From Brachybacterium sp. FME24 (GTDB taxonomy: Bacteria; Actinomycetota; Actinomycetes; Actinomycetales; Dermabacteraceae), in assembly GCF_014897705.1 (NCBI RefSeq), contig NZ_JABUXV010000021.1, forward strand, positions 1 to 64,000: 64,000 nucleotides of DNA. Direction: 5' to 3'. The stretch's first letter is position 1; each line of letters starts with the position of its first letter. Under the pieces are notes generated by a model. The model saw only the letters and a program-made list of their open reading frames with translations, made no database searches and had not been told where the DNA came from. The translations under genes were made by a program, and so were the position numbers. Shown piece by piece: positions 52,903 to 62,506 of the stretch.

Positions 52903-54986
52903 CGGAACCCCGCGTCCTGGAGTCGTGCGGCGACGCCGTCCTGCATGGATCGTGAATAGGTCCCGGTGATGTGATCGTCGTCGAGGGAGACGATCACGTT
53001 GCCGATCACCGGAGTGCAGACGTCCTGGGGGCACACCAGGTCGTTGACGTCGATCGGATGGACAGCGGGGCCGAGCTCCGCGAGCAGGGCCGCATCCGGA
53101 CGCTCGTGCGTCAGGTCCTGGTTCATCGCTGGCGTGCACTCCGGGCTCTCCGGGCCGTGCTCCGCGATGCAGGCCGGCGGATCTGCGGGAAGGCGAGGCT
53201 GGTCCCGCATGGCGATCACGTGGGTCCCGTCGTCGACGAGCTCGTCGAGGGTCTCCTTCATCCCGTCCAGGACGTCTTCGCCCTGATCGCGGTGGTTGAA
53301 GGTGGTGTTGAGCACGATGGCGTCCGGGGAGGCCCGGCGGATGTACGAGTGGGCGGCGTCGATGAACCGATTGCACTCCTCGTCGACCCGGTGGTGCGGG
53401 GTGTAGACGCACCCGCCCTTCCACAGGGTGACGACGGTCCATCCCTCCTCCTTCGCGACCTCCATGATCGAGGCGCTGACCTGCTCGAGCCGCGAGTTCC
53501 CGACCGTGATCAGCAGCGGGGCGCCCTCATCCGTCTGGACGACGCGGCAGCGGGCGAGCATCTCGCGCTCCTCGCCGGCCGGGGCGAGATCCCCCGAGCA
53601 CTCCTCGTCGCCGTACACCCAGTCGCTGCCGACGGCCGCCGCGGTCGGCAGGAGCTCCGCGCTCGGGTCGGCGTCGGGATGCGGGGCGAACTCGGGATCG
53701 AGGACCCGGGCACCGGGATTGTCCGCGATGGCGCGCATCTGGGCTTCTCGCTGCTCGCTCAGCAGGTGCTGCTGCGCACCGACCACCGGAGAGAGCCCGA
53801 GCACCAGAGCGCTGAGCGCGACGAGACCGGAGCGCCAGGTGCGCGCCCCGGCCCAGCGCCAGCGGCGAACCGGGGTGTCCACGAGACGGGTCAGGAGCCA
53901 GGCGAGCACGAGGGCCAGGAGGATCAGCACGAGGCCATCCACGAGGCCCGCGCGGTCCTTCCCGGCATGGGCGAGGTAGAGCGCGAGCAGCGGCCAGTGC
54001 ACCAGGTACAGGCCGTAGGAGAGGTCGCCGAGGATCCGGGCGGGCCTGGTAGCGAGCACCCGGTCCACCCCGAACCGGTGACCGGTCGTTCCGGAGGCGA
54101 GGACCAGCGCCGCGGCCGCCAGCGGCCAGGCGGCGATCCATCCGGGGAAAGCGCCCTGGACGTCGACCAGCAAACCGCAGGAGATCAGGCCGACGATGCC
54201 GGTCCAGCCCGCGACCATCCTGAGCACGGAAACCGACGGCGGGGCCGCAGCTCGTCGATGGTGCCGACCGCGCCGGGCGTCCCGGCGCTCCTCCCAGGCC
54301 GGCAGCGCCAATCCCAGCAGGCTGCCGGCGGCGAACTCCCACGCTCGCGCGAAGGTGTCGAAGTAGGCGATCTCCTGCTGCGTCGCCGTGGAGTAGATGG
54401 ACCATCCGAAGGAGAGCAGCAGCACCGCACCGAACACCACGGCCAGCACGGACTGCGGTGCACGGCGCAGACGGCGCGCGGTGAGCACGGCGGCGGCGAT
54501 GAGCAGGGGCCAGACGAGGAAGATCTGGCCCTGGATCGACAGCGACCAGAAGTGCTGGAAGGCGGAGGCCGCGGAGTCGTCGGCCGCGTAGTAGTCCACG
54601 CCGCGCTGGACCAGCACCCAGTTCTCCACGTGCAGCAGGGAGCCGATCGCGTCATGGATCGCAGGGACCCAGCGGTCCGGGGGCAGGATCAGGTACACCC
54701 CGGCCAAGGTCGCGAGGGCCACGACCGCGGTCGGGGGCAGGAGGCGCTTGAAGGTGCGCGCCCAGTAGGCGAGCGGGCGCATCGCGTCCCCGCGATCCAG
54801 GCGGCGCACGAAGGTTCCGACCAGCAGGAAGGAGGAGAGGAAGAGGAACACGTCCACGCCGCCGGAGACCCGATCGAACCACACGTGGTACAGGACGACC
54901 AGGCCGATGGCGAGGCCGCGCAGGCCATGCAGCTCGGGGCGGAAACGGCCGGCGTGGGTCGAGGCGGAGGCGGGCTCGGCGGTCAC
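52896..54986 (-). CDS. AT3-SGNH O-acyltransferase, tandem copy 2
   Basis: This 696-residue protein is closest to copy 3. AT3 part: ELHGLRGLAIGLVVLYHVWFDRVSGG, FQHFWSLSIQGQIFLVWPLL, then IYSTATQQEIAYFDTFARAWEFAAGSLLGLAL. SGNH part: LITVGNSRLEQVSAS, GGCVYTPHHRVDEEC, PVIGNVIVSLDDDHITGTYS with Asp and His of the dyad. A basic insert (RRDARRGRHHRR) lies between membrane helices, absent from the other copies. GTG 54986 overlaps the copy 3 stop (GTGA). Translated together with copies 1 and 3; may modify the same polymer at different positions. Confidence 0.9.
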   Translation of the reverse strand: MTAEPASASTHAGRFRPELHGLRGLAIGLVVLYHVWFDRVSGGVDVFLFLSSFLLVGTFVRRLDRGDAMRPLAYWARTFKRLLPPTAVVALATLAGVYLILPPDRWVPAIHDAIGSLLHVENWVLVQRGVDYYAADDSAASAFQHFWSLSIQGQIFLVWPLLIAAAVLTARRLRRAPQSVLAVVFGAVLLLSFGWSIYSTATQQEIAYFDTFARAWEFAAGSLLGLALPAWEERRDARRGRHHRRAAAPPSVSVLRMVAGWTGIVGLISCGLLVDVQGAFPGWIAAWPLAAAALVLASGTTGHRFGVDRVLATRPARILGDLSYGLYLVHWPLLALYLAHAGKDRAGLVDGLVLILLALVLAWLLTRLVDTPVRRWRWAGARTWRSGLVALSALVLGLSPVVGAQQHLLSEQREAQMRAIADNPGARVLDPEFAPHPDADPSAELLPTAAAVGSDWVYGDEECSGDLAPAGEEREMLARCRVVQTDEGAPLLITVGNSRLEQVSASIMEVAKEEGWTVVTLWKGGCVYTPHHRVDEECNRFIDAAHSYIRRASPDAIVLNTTFNHRDQGEDVLDGMKETLDELVDDGTHVIAMRDQPRLPADPPACIAEHGPESPECTPAMNQDLTHERPDAALLAELGPAVHPIDVNDLVCPQDVCTPVIGNVIVSLDDDHITGTYSRSMQDGVAARLQDAGFRW

Positions 54987-57082
54987 CAGCGGAAGCCCGA
55001 TTCGGCGAGCTGGGCGTCGATCCCGCCCTGCATGGACTCCGCGTACGTGCCGGTGAGGTGATCGCGGTCCAGGGAGACCATGACATTGCCGATGACCGGG
55101 GCGCACACCCCGTCGGGGCACATCAGGGGGTTCGGGTCCACGGCGTGCACCTCTCCGTCGGTCGCGGCGAGGATCTCGGCGTCGGGCCGTTCCTGCGTGA
55201 GGGGTTCGGGCAGCGGCGGGGCGCACTCGGAGGCGTCCTGACCAGTCTCCTCGACGCACACCGGAGGGTCGATCTGCAGGCGGGGAAGGGCCCGCATGGC
55301 GATGATGGTGGAGCCTGAGGCGGTGAGGTCGCCGAGGGTGCTCTCCATGCCGTCGGGCACCGTCTCGGCGCCGTCGCGGCCGAAGGCGGTGGTGGTGGCG
55401 GCGACCACCTCGGGCTGCACCCGTTGCAGGTAGGCGTCGGCGGCGTCGCCGAAGGCATCGCAGTCGGGGGAGAGCTCCTGGTCGGGGGCGTAGGTGCAGC
55501 CGCCCTTCCATATCGTCACGAGGGTCCACCCCTCCCGCTGTGCCAAGGGGATCAGGGCGCCGGAGAGCTGTTCCATCCGGGAGTCGCCGACGCTGACGAT
55601 CACGGGTTTGCCCGGATCTCCGGGGATCACACGGCAGATCGGCTCGAGCTGCTCGGTCTCCGCGTCCTGCGGGGCGAGCTCGTCGGTGCAGGCCTCGCTG
55701 CCGGAGACCCAGTCCTTGCTGATCAGGGCGGCGGTGGGGAGGACCGCGGCATCCGGATCGGCCTCGGGATGGACCGTGTAGTCGGGATCCAGGACCCGGG
55801 CTCCGGGGTTGTCGGCCACCGCGCGGGCCTCCGCCTCGCGCTGCGCACCCAGCAGGTACTGCTGCGCCCCGAACACCGGGGCGAGCCCCAGCACCAGGCA
55901 GGAGACGGCGACCAGGCCGCCCCGCCAGGCCTTCTCGCCCGCCCACGGCCAGCGTCGGATCGGGCTGTCGACGAGTCGGGTCAGAAGATACGCGAGGAGC
56001 AGTGAGAGCAGGATCAGCACCAGACCGTCGAGCGCACCGGCGCGGGCCTTCCCGGTGGCGGCGAGGTAGAGGGCCAGCAGCGGCCAGTGCACGAGGTAGA
56101 GGCCGTAGGAGATGTCGCCGAGCAGTCGTGCCGGGGCGGTCGAGAGCAGGCGGTCCACCCCGAACCGGTGTCCGGTGGTCCCGGCGATCAGCACGAGCGC
56201 CGCCGCCAGCAAGGGCCAGGCCGCGATCCAGCCCGGGAACGCGCCCTGCACGTCGATCAGCAGGCCACAGGCGATCAGGGCGAGGATCCCGACCCATCCC
56301 ACGGCCATCCGCGGCATTGATCCGGCGGGGCCGCTCCGGCTGATGCGCCCGTCGCGACGCGCCTCCCACACCGGCAGGAGGAGACCCAGCAGGGAACCGG
56401 CGGCGAACTCCCACAGCCGGGCGAAGGTATCGAAGTAGGCGATCTCCTGCTGGGTCGCGGTGGAGTACACGGACCAGGCGAAGGAGGCGAGCAGCACCAG
56501 GGCGAACACGATCGCGAGCACCATCCGGGCCGGGCGCCGCAGCCACCGCGCGATGAGCACTGACGCTGCGATGACCAGAGGCCACAGGAGGAACACCTGG
56601 CCCTGGATGGACAGCGACCAGAAGTGCTGGAAGGCAGAGGCGACCGAGTCGTCGGCCGCGTAGTAGTCCACGCCTCGCTGGATCAGCACCCAGTTCTCGA
56701 TGTGCAGCAGGGACCCGGCCGCATCGGTGATCGCCGGCATCCAGCGGTCTGCCGGCAGCAGCAGATACACCCCGCCGAGGGTTGCCAGGGCGACCACGGC
56801 CGTCGGCGGCAGAAGCCGTTTGAAGGTGCGCGCCCAATACGCCAGGGGGCGAGTGGGAACCCCCTGATCGATCCTCCGCAGGAACGTGCCGACCAGCAGG
56901 AACGACGAGATGAACAGGAAGACGTCGACCCCGCCCGAGACCCGGTCGAACCATACGTGGTACAGGACCACCAGACCGATCGCGAGGCCACGCAGGCCGT
57001 GCAGCTCGGGCCGGAAGCGCCCGGCATGGGTCGAGGGGGCCGCGGCAGCGTTCGCGCGGGAGGGAGCGGGGGACGTCGACAT
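54983..57082 (-). CDS. AT3-SGNH O-acyltransferase, tandem copy 3
   Basis: A 699-residue protein, first of the tandem set in transcription order. It shares HAGRFRPELHGLRGLAIGLVVLYHVWFDR and most of the membrane domain with copy 2. The SGNH part has the standard VSVGDSRMEQLSG, GGCTYAPDQELSPDC and VMVSLDRDHLTGTYAES. Only this copy keeps the Asp of the canonical GDS block; copies 1 and 2 have Asn there. ATG 57082 is used, 16 bp after the M18 aminopeptidase stop. Length is normal for OafA-like fusions. Confidence 0.9.
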   Translation of the reverse strand: MSTSPAPSRANAAAAPSTHAGRFRPELHGLRGLAIGLVVLYHVWFDRVSGGVDVFLFISSFLLVGTFLRRIDQGVPTRPLAYWARTFKRLLPPTAVVALATLGGVYLLLPADRWMPAITDAAGSLLHIENWVLIQRGVDYYAADDSVASAFQHFWSLSIQGQVFLLWPLVIAASVLIARWLRRPARMVLAIVFALVLLASFAWSVYSTATQQEIAYFDTFARLWEFAAGSLLGLLLPVWEARRDGRISRSGPAGSMPRMAVGWVGILALIACGLLIDVQGAFPGWIAAWPLLAAALVLIAGTTGHRFGVDRLLSTAPARLLGDISYGLYLVHWPLLALYLAATGKARAGALDGLVLILLSLLLAYLLTRLVDSPIRRWPWAGEKAWRGGLVAVSCLVLGLAPVFGAQQYLLGAQREAEARAVADNPGARVLDPDYTVHPEADPDAAVLPTAALISKDWVSGSEACTDELAPQDAETEQLEPICRVIPGDPGKPVIVSVGDSRMEQLSGALIPLAQREGWTLVTIWKGGCTYAPDQELSPDCDAFGDAADAYLQRVQPEVVAATTTAFGRDGAETVPDGMESTLGDLTASGSTIIAMRALPRLQIDPPVCVEETGQDASECAPPLPEPLTQERPDAEILAATDGEVHAVDPNPLMCPDGVCAPVIGNVMVSLDRDHLTGTYAESMQGGIDAQLAESGFRW

Positions 57083-57098
57083 CGAGGGTGCGGGGCCG

Positions 57099-58412
57099 TC
57101 AGCCGAGCAGGAACGCGGCGCAGGCCTGCTGCAGCAGCACGGGGTCCGCGGTCGCGCACATCTCCCGCGCCGAGTGCATGGACAGCAGGGCGATGCCGAC
57201 GTCGATCGTGGTCATCCCCAGTCGGGTCGCGGTGATCGGACCGATCGTGGACCCGCAGGGCATGGCGTTGTTCGAGACGAACTGCTGATGAGGCACCCCG
57301 GCCCGCTCGCAGGCGGCCGCGAAGGCGGCGATGCCCACGGCGTCGGTCGCGTACCGCTGCTGGGCGTTGATCTTCAGCATGGGGCCCTCGCCCAGGCGGG
57401 GCCGGGTCACCGGGTCGTGGCGCTCGGGGTAGTTGGGGTGGGCGGCGTGGCCGGCATCCGCCGAGAGCACCAGGGAGGAGGCGAACATGCGCCGCCGGGA
57501 GGCCTCGTCGCCGCCCAGGGCCGCGTGCGTCCGCACCAGCACGTCCTCGAGGAACGGGCCGGCGGCGCCGGAGCGGGTGGCCGAGCCGACCTCCTCGTGG
57601 TCGTTGGCGACCATCAGTGCGATCGGGGCATCGGCCTCGCGCCCTGCGGCGGCGACGGTGATCAGCGCCTCCACCTCGGCGTGCACCGAGGAGAGGTTGT
57701 CCAGGCGCCCCGAGGCGAGGAATTCCTGGTGCGCGCCGAACAGGGCGGGCGCCTGCGCGTCGACCGTCACCACGTCGAAGCCGACGATGTCCTCGGCCCG
57801 CACCCCGGCGACCTCGGCGTGGTCGGCCAGGATCTGGCGCACGTCGCCCGGGCCGAATCCGAGGATCGGCTGCATATGGCGCTGCGGATCGAGCTGCAGG
57901 CCCTCCTTGTTCACCGCGCGGTCCAGGTGCACGGCCAACTGCGGCACCCGCAGGATGCCGGGGGTGGACACCAGAGCGGTGGAGCCGTCGGCCAGGGCGA
58001 GACGGCCGGCCAGGCGCAGCTCGCGGTCCAGCCAGGAGTTCAGCAGCGGCCCACCGTAGATCTCGATGCCCGCCTGGGCGAGACCCTCGGCGCCGAGCTC
58101 CGGATTCGGCTTCAGCTTCAGGGCGGGGGAGTCGGTGTGCGCACCGACGATGCGCCACGGCGAGGCGGCGCCCGCCCCGTCCGGTGCCGTCCAGGCGATG
58201 ATCGAGCCGTCGCGCACGACGTACCGGTCCCCGGCGACGTCGGAAGCTTCCCAGGGCGAGGTCTCGGCCAGCTCCGAGAAGCCGGCTTCCTCGAGCCGTC
58301 GCGCGGTCTCGACCACAGCGTGGAAGCTCGACGGCGAGGCGGTGACGAAGTCTGCGAGGTCCAGAGCGGTGGTGCGGGCGTGAGGAGAGGGCGCGGCGGC
58401 GAAGGAAGTCAC
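57099..58412 (-). CDS. M18 family aminopeptidase
   Basis: The 437-residue metallopeptidase belongs to family M18 (aspartyl aminopeptidase/ApeB type). It has IVGAHTDSPALKLKP with a zinc-binding His-x-Asp, GGPLLNSWLDRELRLAGRL, SGRLDNLSSVHAEVEAL, MVANDHEEVGSATRSGA with the catalytic Glu pair, and SHxxAGH-like ADAGHAAHPNY, CGSTIGPITATRLGM, DVGIALLSMHSAREM. It removes N-terminal residues from peptides in the cytoplasm. Start is GTG 58412. It lies between acyltransferase genes but looks like housekeeping. Confidence 0.95.
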   Translation of the reverse strand: MTSFAAAPSPHARTTALDLADFVTASPSSFHAVVETARRLEEAGFSELAETSPWEASDVAGDRYVVRDGSIIAWTAPDGAGAASPWRIVGAHTDSPALKLKPNPELGAEGLAQAGIEIYGGPLLNSWLDRELRLAGRLALADGSTALVSTPGILRVPQLAVHLDRAVNKEGLQLDPQRHMQPILGFGPGDVRQILADHAEVAGVRAEDIVGFDVVTVDAQAPALFGAHQEFLASGRLDNLSSVHAEVEALITVAAAGREADAPIALMVANDHEEVGSATRSGAAGPFLEDVLVRTHAALGGDEASRRRMFASSLVLSADAGHAAHPNYPERHDPVTRPRLGEGPMLKINAQQRYATDAVGIAAFAAACERAGVPHQQFVSNNAMPCGSTIGPITATRLGMTTIDVGIALLSMHSAREMCATADPVLLQQACAAFLLG

Positions 58413-58452
58413 GCGATCATTGAACCATCGTGGCGGTCGGCAGGTGCGGCGG

Positions 58453-60465
58453 TCAGCACGCGTCGACCTCGTAGAGGCGAACCTCTCCGACCTCGTGCAC
58501 CAGATCGAAGCCGTCGGTGTCCTCGGAGATGTCCTGATAGCCGAGGTAGCCGGAGACCTCCGGATCGTCCTTGCCCAGACGGTGCTCCTCGAGGTCGAGG
58601 TAGTACAGCGGCTGATCCGTCGGGAGCGCCTCGCACACCTGCGGGTCCGTGCCGATGTCCTTGAGGTGGGAGTCGAGGTACCGCTCCTCGGGGGTCCGGC
58701 GCACCGTCATGTACATCCGATTGACCTCGCGGTCCGAGAAGGCGTAGGTGAGGCCGCCGCCCTCCCAGGGATCGGCGATGACGTACGCGTCCTCCGGGAC
58801 GAACTCGGGCAGCTCCTCGAACATCCGGAACTCGTCGCCGGAGACGAGATCCGAGATCGCCCAGGTGCGGTAGGCCTCCGAGGCGTGCTCGTACTGCGCC
58901 TGCACCTTCGGGTCCTGGGAGACGTGCGAGGCCAGGCCGGTCGCCGCCAGGGCCCCGACGAGCAGCGCGACGACCGCGGAGATCACCGGTCGAGGCGAGC
59001 TGTCCCCGCGTCGACGCCGGGCCACGACGGTGACCAGCGCCCCCACGCCGCGCGCGAGGGTCTCGACCCCCTTCACGGCGACCGGCACGGAGACCAGGGT
59101 CAGGGCCGCGGCGGTGCGGAAGTTGTCGCGGTAGAAGAATCCGGCCAGCAGATCTCGCCAGGCCTCCTCCGGAGCGGCCGCGGACGCCCAGTAGACGATG
59201 CCGGGCCCCGCGAGCGCGAGGAGCACGAGCCGGTCCCGGCCCCTGCCCAGGAAGGCGGACAGGAGCCCCAGACCGCACAGGACGACGGCGATCATGAGGG
59301 TCGGCCGGCCCATCGCCCCGCCGAAGGCGACCTCGCCGAGGGCCTGCGGGGTGGACTGGAAGGTCGACCACGGGGCGGTGGCGGTGCTCGGGGTCATCAG
59401 GAGCCACACCGCGGCGATCGCCAGGGAGAGCGCCGCCAGCAGCCCTGCCCAGACGAGGTCCCCGCGCGGGATGCGGCGGACCTCACGGCCGCTGCGGGAG
59501 GGGCGGAGCACTGTGCGATCCAGATGCCGGATCAGCGCCGCGATCGCGACGGGGAGCACGATGATCAACCCCGCCAGGGCGGACCCCGGGTGGGCGATGC
59601 CCACGCCGATGCCGGTGAGGGCGATGATCAGAAGGATCTGCACGGGCGAGTCGAGCAGGGTGCGTCGAAGGACGGTGTGCAGGAGGACCGCGGCGAGCGC
59701 GGGGGCCAGCGCGAGCCCGAGGATGGTCGGGTAGACCAGGCCCCAGTCCAGCAGTACCAGCGGGAATCCGGGGAACGCGAACATCAGCGGACCGGCGATC
59801 AGTCGCACCGCCACGGAGGGCTTGACCAGCACCTCGATGAGCAGCCACATGCCCATCGGCCAGACGCCCAGCATCGTCACCAGCGCGAGCGCATGCACCG
59901 ACTGGGGCAGATCGAGCCCTCCGAGGTCCTGGACCAGCGCACCGGCGGTGTGCCAGCCGTTGGGGTAGAGGAAGCCGCGCAGCAGCTCAGCGGTGTCGAA
60001 CGGGGTCGCTTCCCCGGTGCGCCGGACAGCTTCGATGGCGTTGAGGTGGAGGGCATTGTCGAAGCGCTGCGCGATCGTCGTCGGCTCGACGAAGGCCTTC
60101 AGGAACAGCGGCACCATGAAGATCAGGGCGATGACCTGCCCGATCAGGTACTGGACGGCGGCTGGTCCGGACAGCAGCGACCAGCGCGGCATGCGCCGGC
60201 CCCAGGGGGTGGCCCAGGACCACAGGGCGCACACGGCCGTGACGGCGAGGGCGGTGCCCAGCACCCACAGAGGTCCCCAGTGCGCTCCAGTGACCCTGGC
60301 GACCATCGTCGAGGCGGCGATCACGGCCAGGGACACGGGCGGAGCGGCGACGAGCGCGGTCGGCACCGCGACGCGGGTGCACAGGAGGACAGCCAGCCCC
60401 GGCACGACGAACAGCGCGAGGGCGGCGAGCACCCCGGGGATGACTTCGGTCCACATTCCGCTCAT
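58453..60465 (-). CDS. DUF6541-type polytopic membrane protein
   Basis: A 670-residue protein with about fourteen membrane helices and a final extracytoplasmic domain of about 200 residues. The early segment LFVVPGLAVLLCTRVAV, the loop PTTIAQRFDNALHLNAIEAVRRTGEATPF and PNGWHTAGALV resemble DUF6541 proteins of actinobacteria, which look like GT-C glycosyltransferases or flippase-like polymer enzymes. The outer domain has DAYVIADPWEGGGLTYAFSDREVNRMYMT. An acidic or donor-site motif is not certain. ATG 60465 follows the acyltransferase stop by 4 bp, so both are probably co-transcribed. Confidence 0.75.
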   Translation of the reverse strand: MSGMWTEVIPGVLAALALFVVPGLAVLLCTRVAVPTALVAAPPVSLAVIAASTMVARVTGAHWGPLWVLGTALAVTAVCALWSWATPWGRRMPRWSLLSGPAAVQYLIGQVIALIFMVPLFLKAFVEPTTIAQRFDNALHLNAIEAVRRTGEATPFDTAELLRGFLYPNGWHTAGALVQDLGGLDLPQSVHALALVTMLGVWPMGMWLLIEVLVKPSVAVRLIAGPLMFAFPGFPLVLLDWGLVYPTILGLALAPALAAVLLHTVLRRTLLDSPVQILLIIALTGIGVGIAHPGSALAGLIIVLPVAIAALIRHLDRTVLRPSRSGREVRRIPRGDLVWAGLLAALSLAIAAVWLLMTPSTATAPWSTFQSTPQALGEVAFGGAMGRPTLMIAVVLCGLGLLSAFLGRGRDRLVLLALAGPGIVYWASAAAPEEAWRDLLAGFFYRDNFRTAAALTLVSVPVAVKGVETLARGVGALVTVVARRRRGDSSPRPVISAVVALLVGALAATGLASHVSQDPKVQAQYEHASEAYRTWAISDLVSGDEFRMFEELPEFVPEDAYVIADPWEGGGLTYAFSDREVNRMYMTVRRTPEERYLDSHLKDIGTDPQVCEALPTDQPLYYLDLEEHRLGKDDPEVSGYLGYQDISEDTDGFDLVHEVGEVRLYEVDAC

Positions 60466-60469
60466 GGTG

Positions 60470-62506
60470 TCACGCGGAGGCCGCGGTTCCGTGGTCCTCG
60501 AGGCCCCGTGTCATCGGTGCCACCAGGACTCCCTCGACGAAGGTGCGCGTGAGGTGGTTGTCGTCCATGTACACGTAGGACTCGCCGAGGATCGGGGAGC
60601 ACCGGGAATCGGGGCAGATCTCGGAGGAGTGGTCGACCAGGACGACGTCTGCCGCGTCTGCCGTGTCTGCTGCGTCTGCAGCATCTGCAGCAGAGGGGGA
60701 GAGGTCGGCGAGCGAGGCGGCGGGGTTCTCGGCGGCGAGCTTGGCCGTGAGGTCGGCACCGCAGATCTCGTCGGCCTCGACCGGGGTGCCGCCGTCCTCG
60801 ATCACGGACTCCGCGCACTGGAACTGGTCCTGCTCCCAGCGCGGGGTGTCCCGCATCCCGAGCACGTCGATGCCGCGATCCAGCAGTTCCTGCACGGCCG
60901 CCTCGGTACCGGCAGGCATGACCTCGTCCTTCGTCGCACTGGTCTGCGTCACGGCAGTGAGGACGATGTCGGGGGAGACCCTGTCGAGGTAGGACAGCGC
61001 GTAGTCCTCGTAGCCGCGGCAGTAGGCACCGCGCGGCTCGCCGACGATGAAGGAGCAGCCGTCCATGGCGAGGTTCACGATCTGCAGATCATGCTCCTGG
61101 GCGTAGGGGATCAGGGCCGGGATGAACTGGCGCGAGTGCGAGCTGCCGACCACCACGACGGTGCCCGCAGGGTCCGCGTCCGCGGGGAGCAGCTGCTGGC
61201 AGCGCACGTTGTGGTGGGTGCTCTGCGGCTCCCAGTCGCCACCGCAGGACTCCGGGAGCTCCGGCCACTGGTCGCCGAGCTGGTATCCGTGAGGCAGGAT
61301 CTCGGCCGGGGCGATGGTCGCGACCTCGTCGGCAGGGACCTGTGTGGTGGCCGACGCGTCCGGATCCGGAGCGCGGCCCTGGTCCAGGGACAGCCACCAG
61401 CCGCCCGCGCCGGCGGCGACCAGTGCGAAGCTCGCGGCGATCGCGGTCAGCGCGCGCCAGGGCCGCGCTTCGAGCCAGCGGGAGCGGCGCACCGGGGCGT
61501 CGACGGCGCGGGTGATCAGCCAGGCCAGCAGGACTGCCCCGGAGAGCACGGCGAGTCCGTCGAGCAGGCCGGCGCGCGCCTGCCCGCTGTGGTGCAGCCA
61601 GATCACCAGGATCGGCCAGTGCACGAGGTACAGCGCGTAGGAGATGTCGCCGACGAAGGCTGCCGGGCGGGTCGACAGCACGGCGTCCACGCCCCAGCGC
61701 CGGCCCGAGTGCCCGGCGATCACCACCGCGCCGGCGGCGGCCAGCGGCACGATCGCGATCCAGCCCGGGAACATGGTCGAGACGTCCAGGACGATGCCAC
61801 AGGCGAGCAGGGCGGCTATACCGGTCCAGCCGGCCAGCGCGCGCACGGTGCGCAGGCGGGGAAGCCCGCCTTCCTCCGGCCGGCGCGCGCCGGTGAGCCG
61901 GTCGATCACGGGCAGCGCGAGCGCCAGCAGGGAACCGGCAGCGAACTCCCACATCCGGGCGGCGGTGTCGAAGTAGGCGACCTGCTGCTGGGTCTGGGTG
62001 GAGATGACCGACCAGGTCAGGGAGGCGGCGCCGATCAGCAGCATGAGGACGATGAGCGGCCGGCGCACGCTCTTGCCGCGGCGTGAGCGGCGCACCACCA
62101 GCAGGAACAGCAGGGGCCACACCACGAAGGCCTGCCCCTGCACGCTGAGGGACCAGAAGTGCTGGAGCGGGGAGGCGCCGCCGGCGTCGCGGGCGTGGTA
62201 ATCGACCTGCAGGAACACCAGCAGCGCGTTCTGCACGTACGCGGCCGACGCCACCGCCTCCTGCATCACCGTCGGCCACAGCGAGGAGGGCAGGAAGGCG
62301 GCGGTGCCGGCGAGGGTGAGCAGGATCGTCACCGCCGCGGGCGGCAGCAGGCGCTTGAAGGTGTGCAGCCAGTAACGCGGCACCCCGAGCGGGCGCCCGC
62401 TCTCCAGACGGCGCACGAACGTGCCGGTGAGGAAGAAGGCGGAGAGGAACAGGAAGACGTCCACGCCGCCCGAGACCCGGCCGAGCCAGATGTGGTAGAT
62501 GGCCAC
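60470..62506 (-). CDS. AT3-SGNH O-acyltransferase, fourth copy, start codon unclear
   Basis: The product is an AT3-SGNH fusion, at least 678 residues from the first canonical start (GTG 62506). AT3 markers: YHIWLGRVSGG, LQHFWSLSVQGQAFVVWPLLF and TQTQQQVAYFDTAARMWEFAAGSLLALALP. SGNH: VVVVGSSHSRQFIPAL and YMDDNHLTRTF with Asp and His. But the family motif HELHGLRAVALGLVA, with the essential Arg, lies just upstream of that GTG in the same frame. The true N-terminus is therefore further left in transcript order; the frame is open to 63214 (see the next entry). Outer domain has Ala/Asp/Thr repeats (AADAADAADTADAAD). Confidence 0.85.
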   Translation of the reverse strand: MAIYHIWLGRVSGGVDVFLFLSAFFLTGTFVRRLESGRPLGVPRYWLHTFKRLLPPAAVTILLTLAGTAAFLPSSLWPTVMQEAVASAAYVQNALLVFLQVDYHARDAGGASPLQHFWSLSVQGQAFVVWPLLFLLVVRRSRRGKSVRRPLIVLMLLIGAASLTWSVISTQTQQQVAYFDTAARMWEFAAGSLLALALPVIDRLTGARRPEEGGLPRLRTVRALAGWTGIAALLACGIVLDVSTMFPGWIAIVPLAAAGAVVIAGHSGRRWGVDAVLSTRPAAFVGDISYALYLVHWPILVIWLHHSGQARAGLLDGLAVLSGAVLLAWLITRAVDAPVRRSRWLEARPWRALTAIAASFALVAAGAGGWWLSLDQGRAPDPDASATTQVPADEVATIAPAEILPHGYQLGDQWPELPESCGGDWEPQSTHHNVRCQQLLPADADPAGTVVVVGSSHSRQFIPALIPYAQEHDLQIVNLAMDGCSFIVGEPRGAYCRGYEDYALSYLDRVSPDIVLTAVTQTSATKDEVMPAGTEAAVQELLDRGIDVLGMRDTPRWEQDQFQCAESVIEDGGTPVEADEICGADLTAKLAAENPAASLADLSPSAADAADAADTADAADVVLVDHSSEICPDSRCSPILGESYVYMDDNHLTRTFVEGVLVAPMTRGLEDHGTAASA

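Noticed and set aside
52896-56954. 1352-residue giant acyltransferase
   Set aside because: The first half is an out-of-frame reading of copy 3; GTG 54986 with the conserved HGLRG motif after it is the real start of copy 2.
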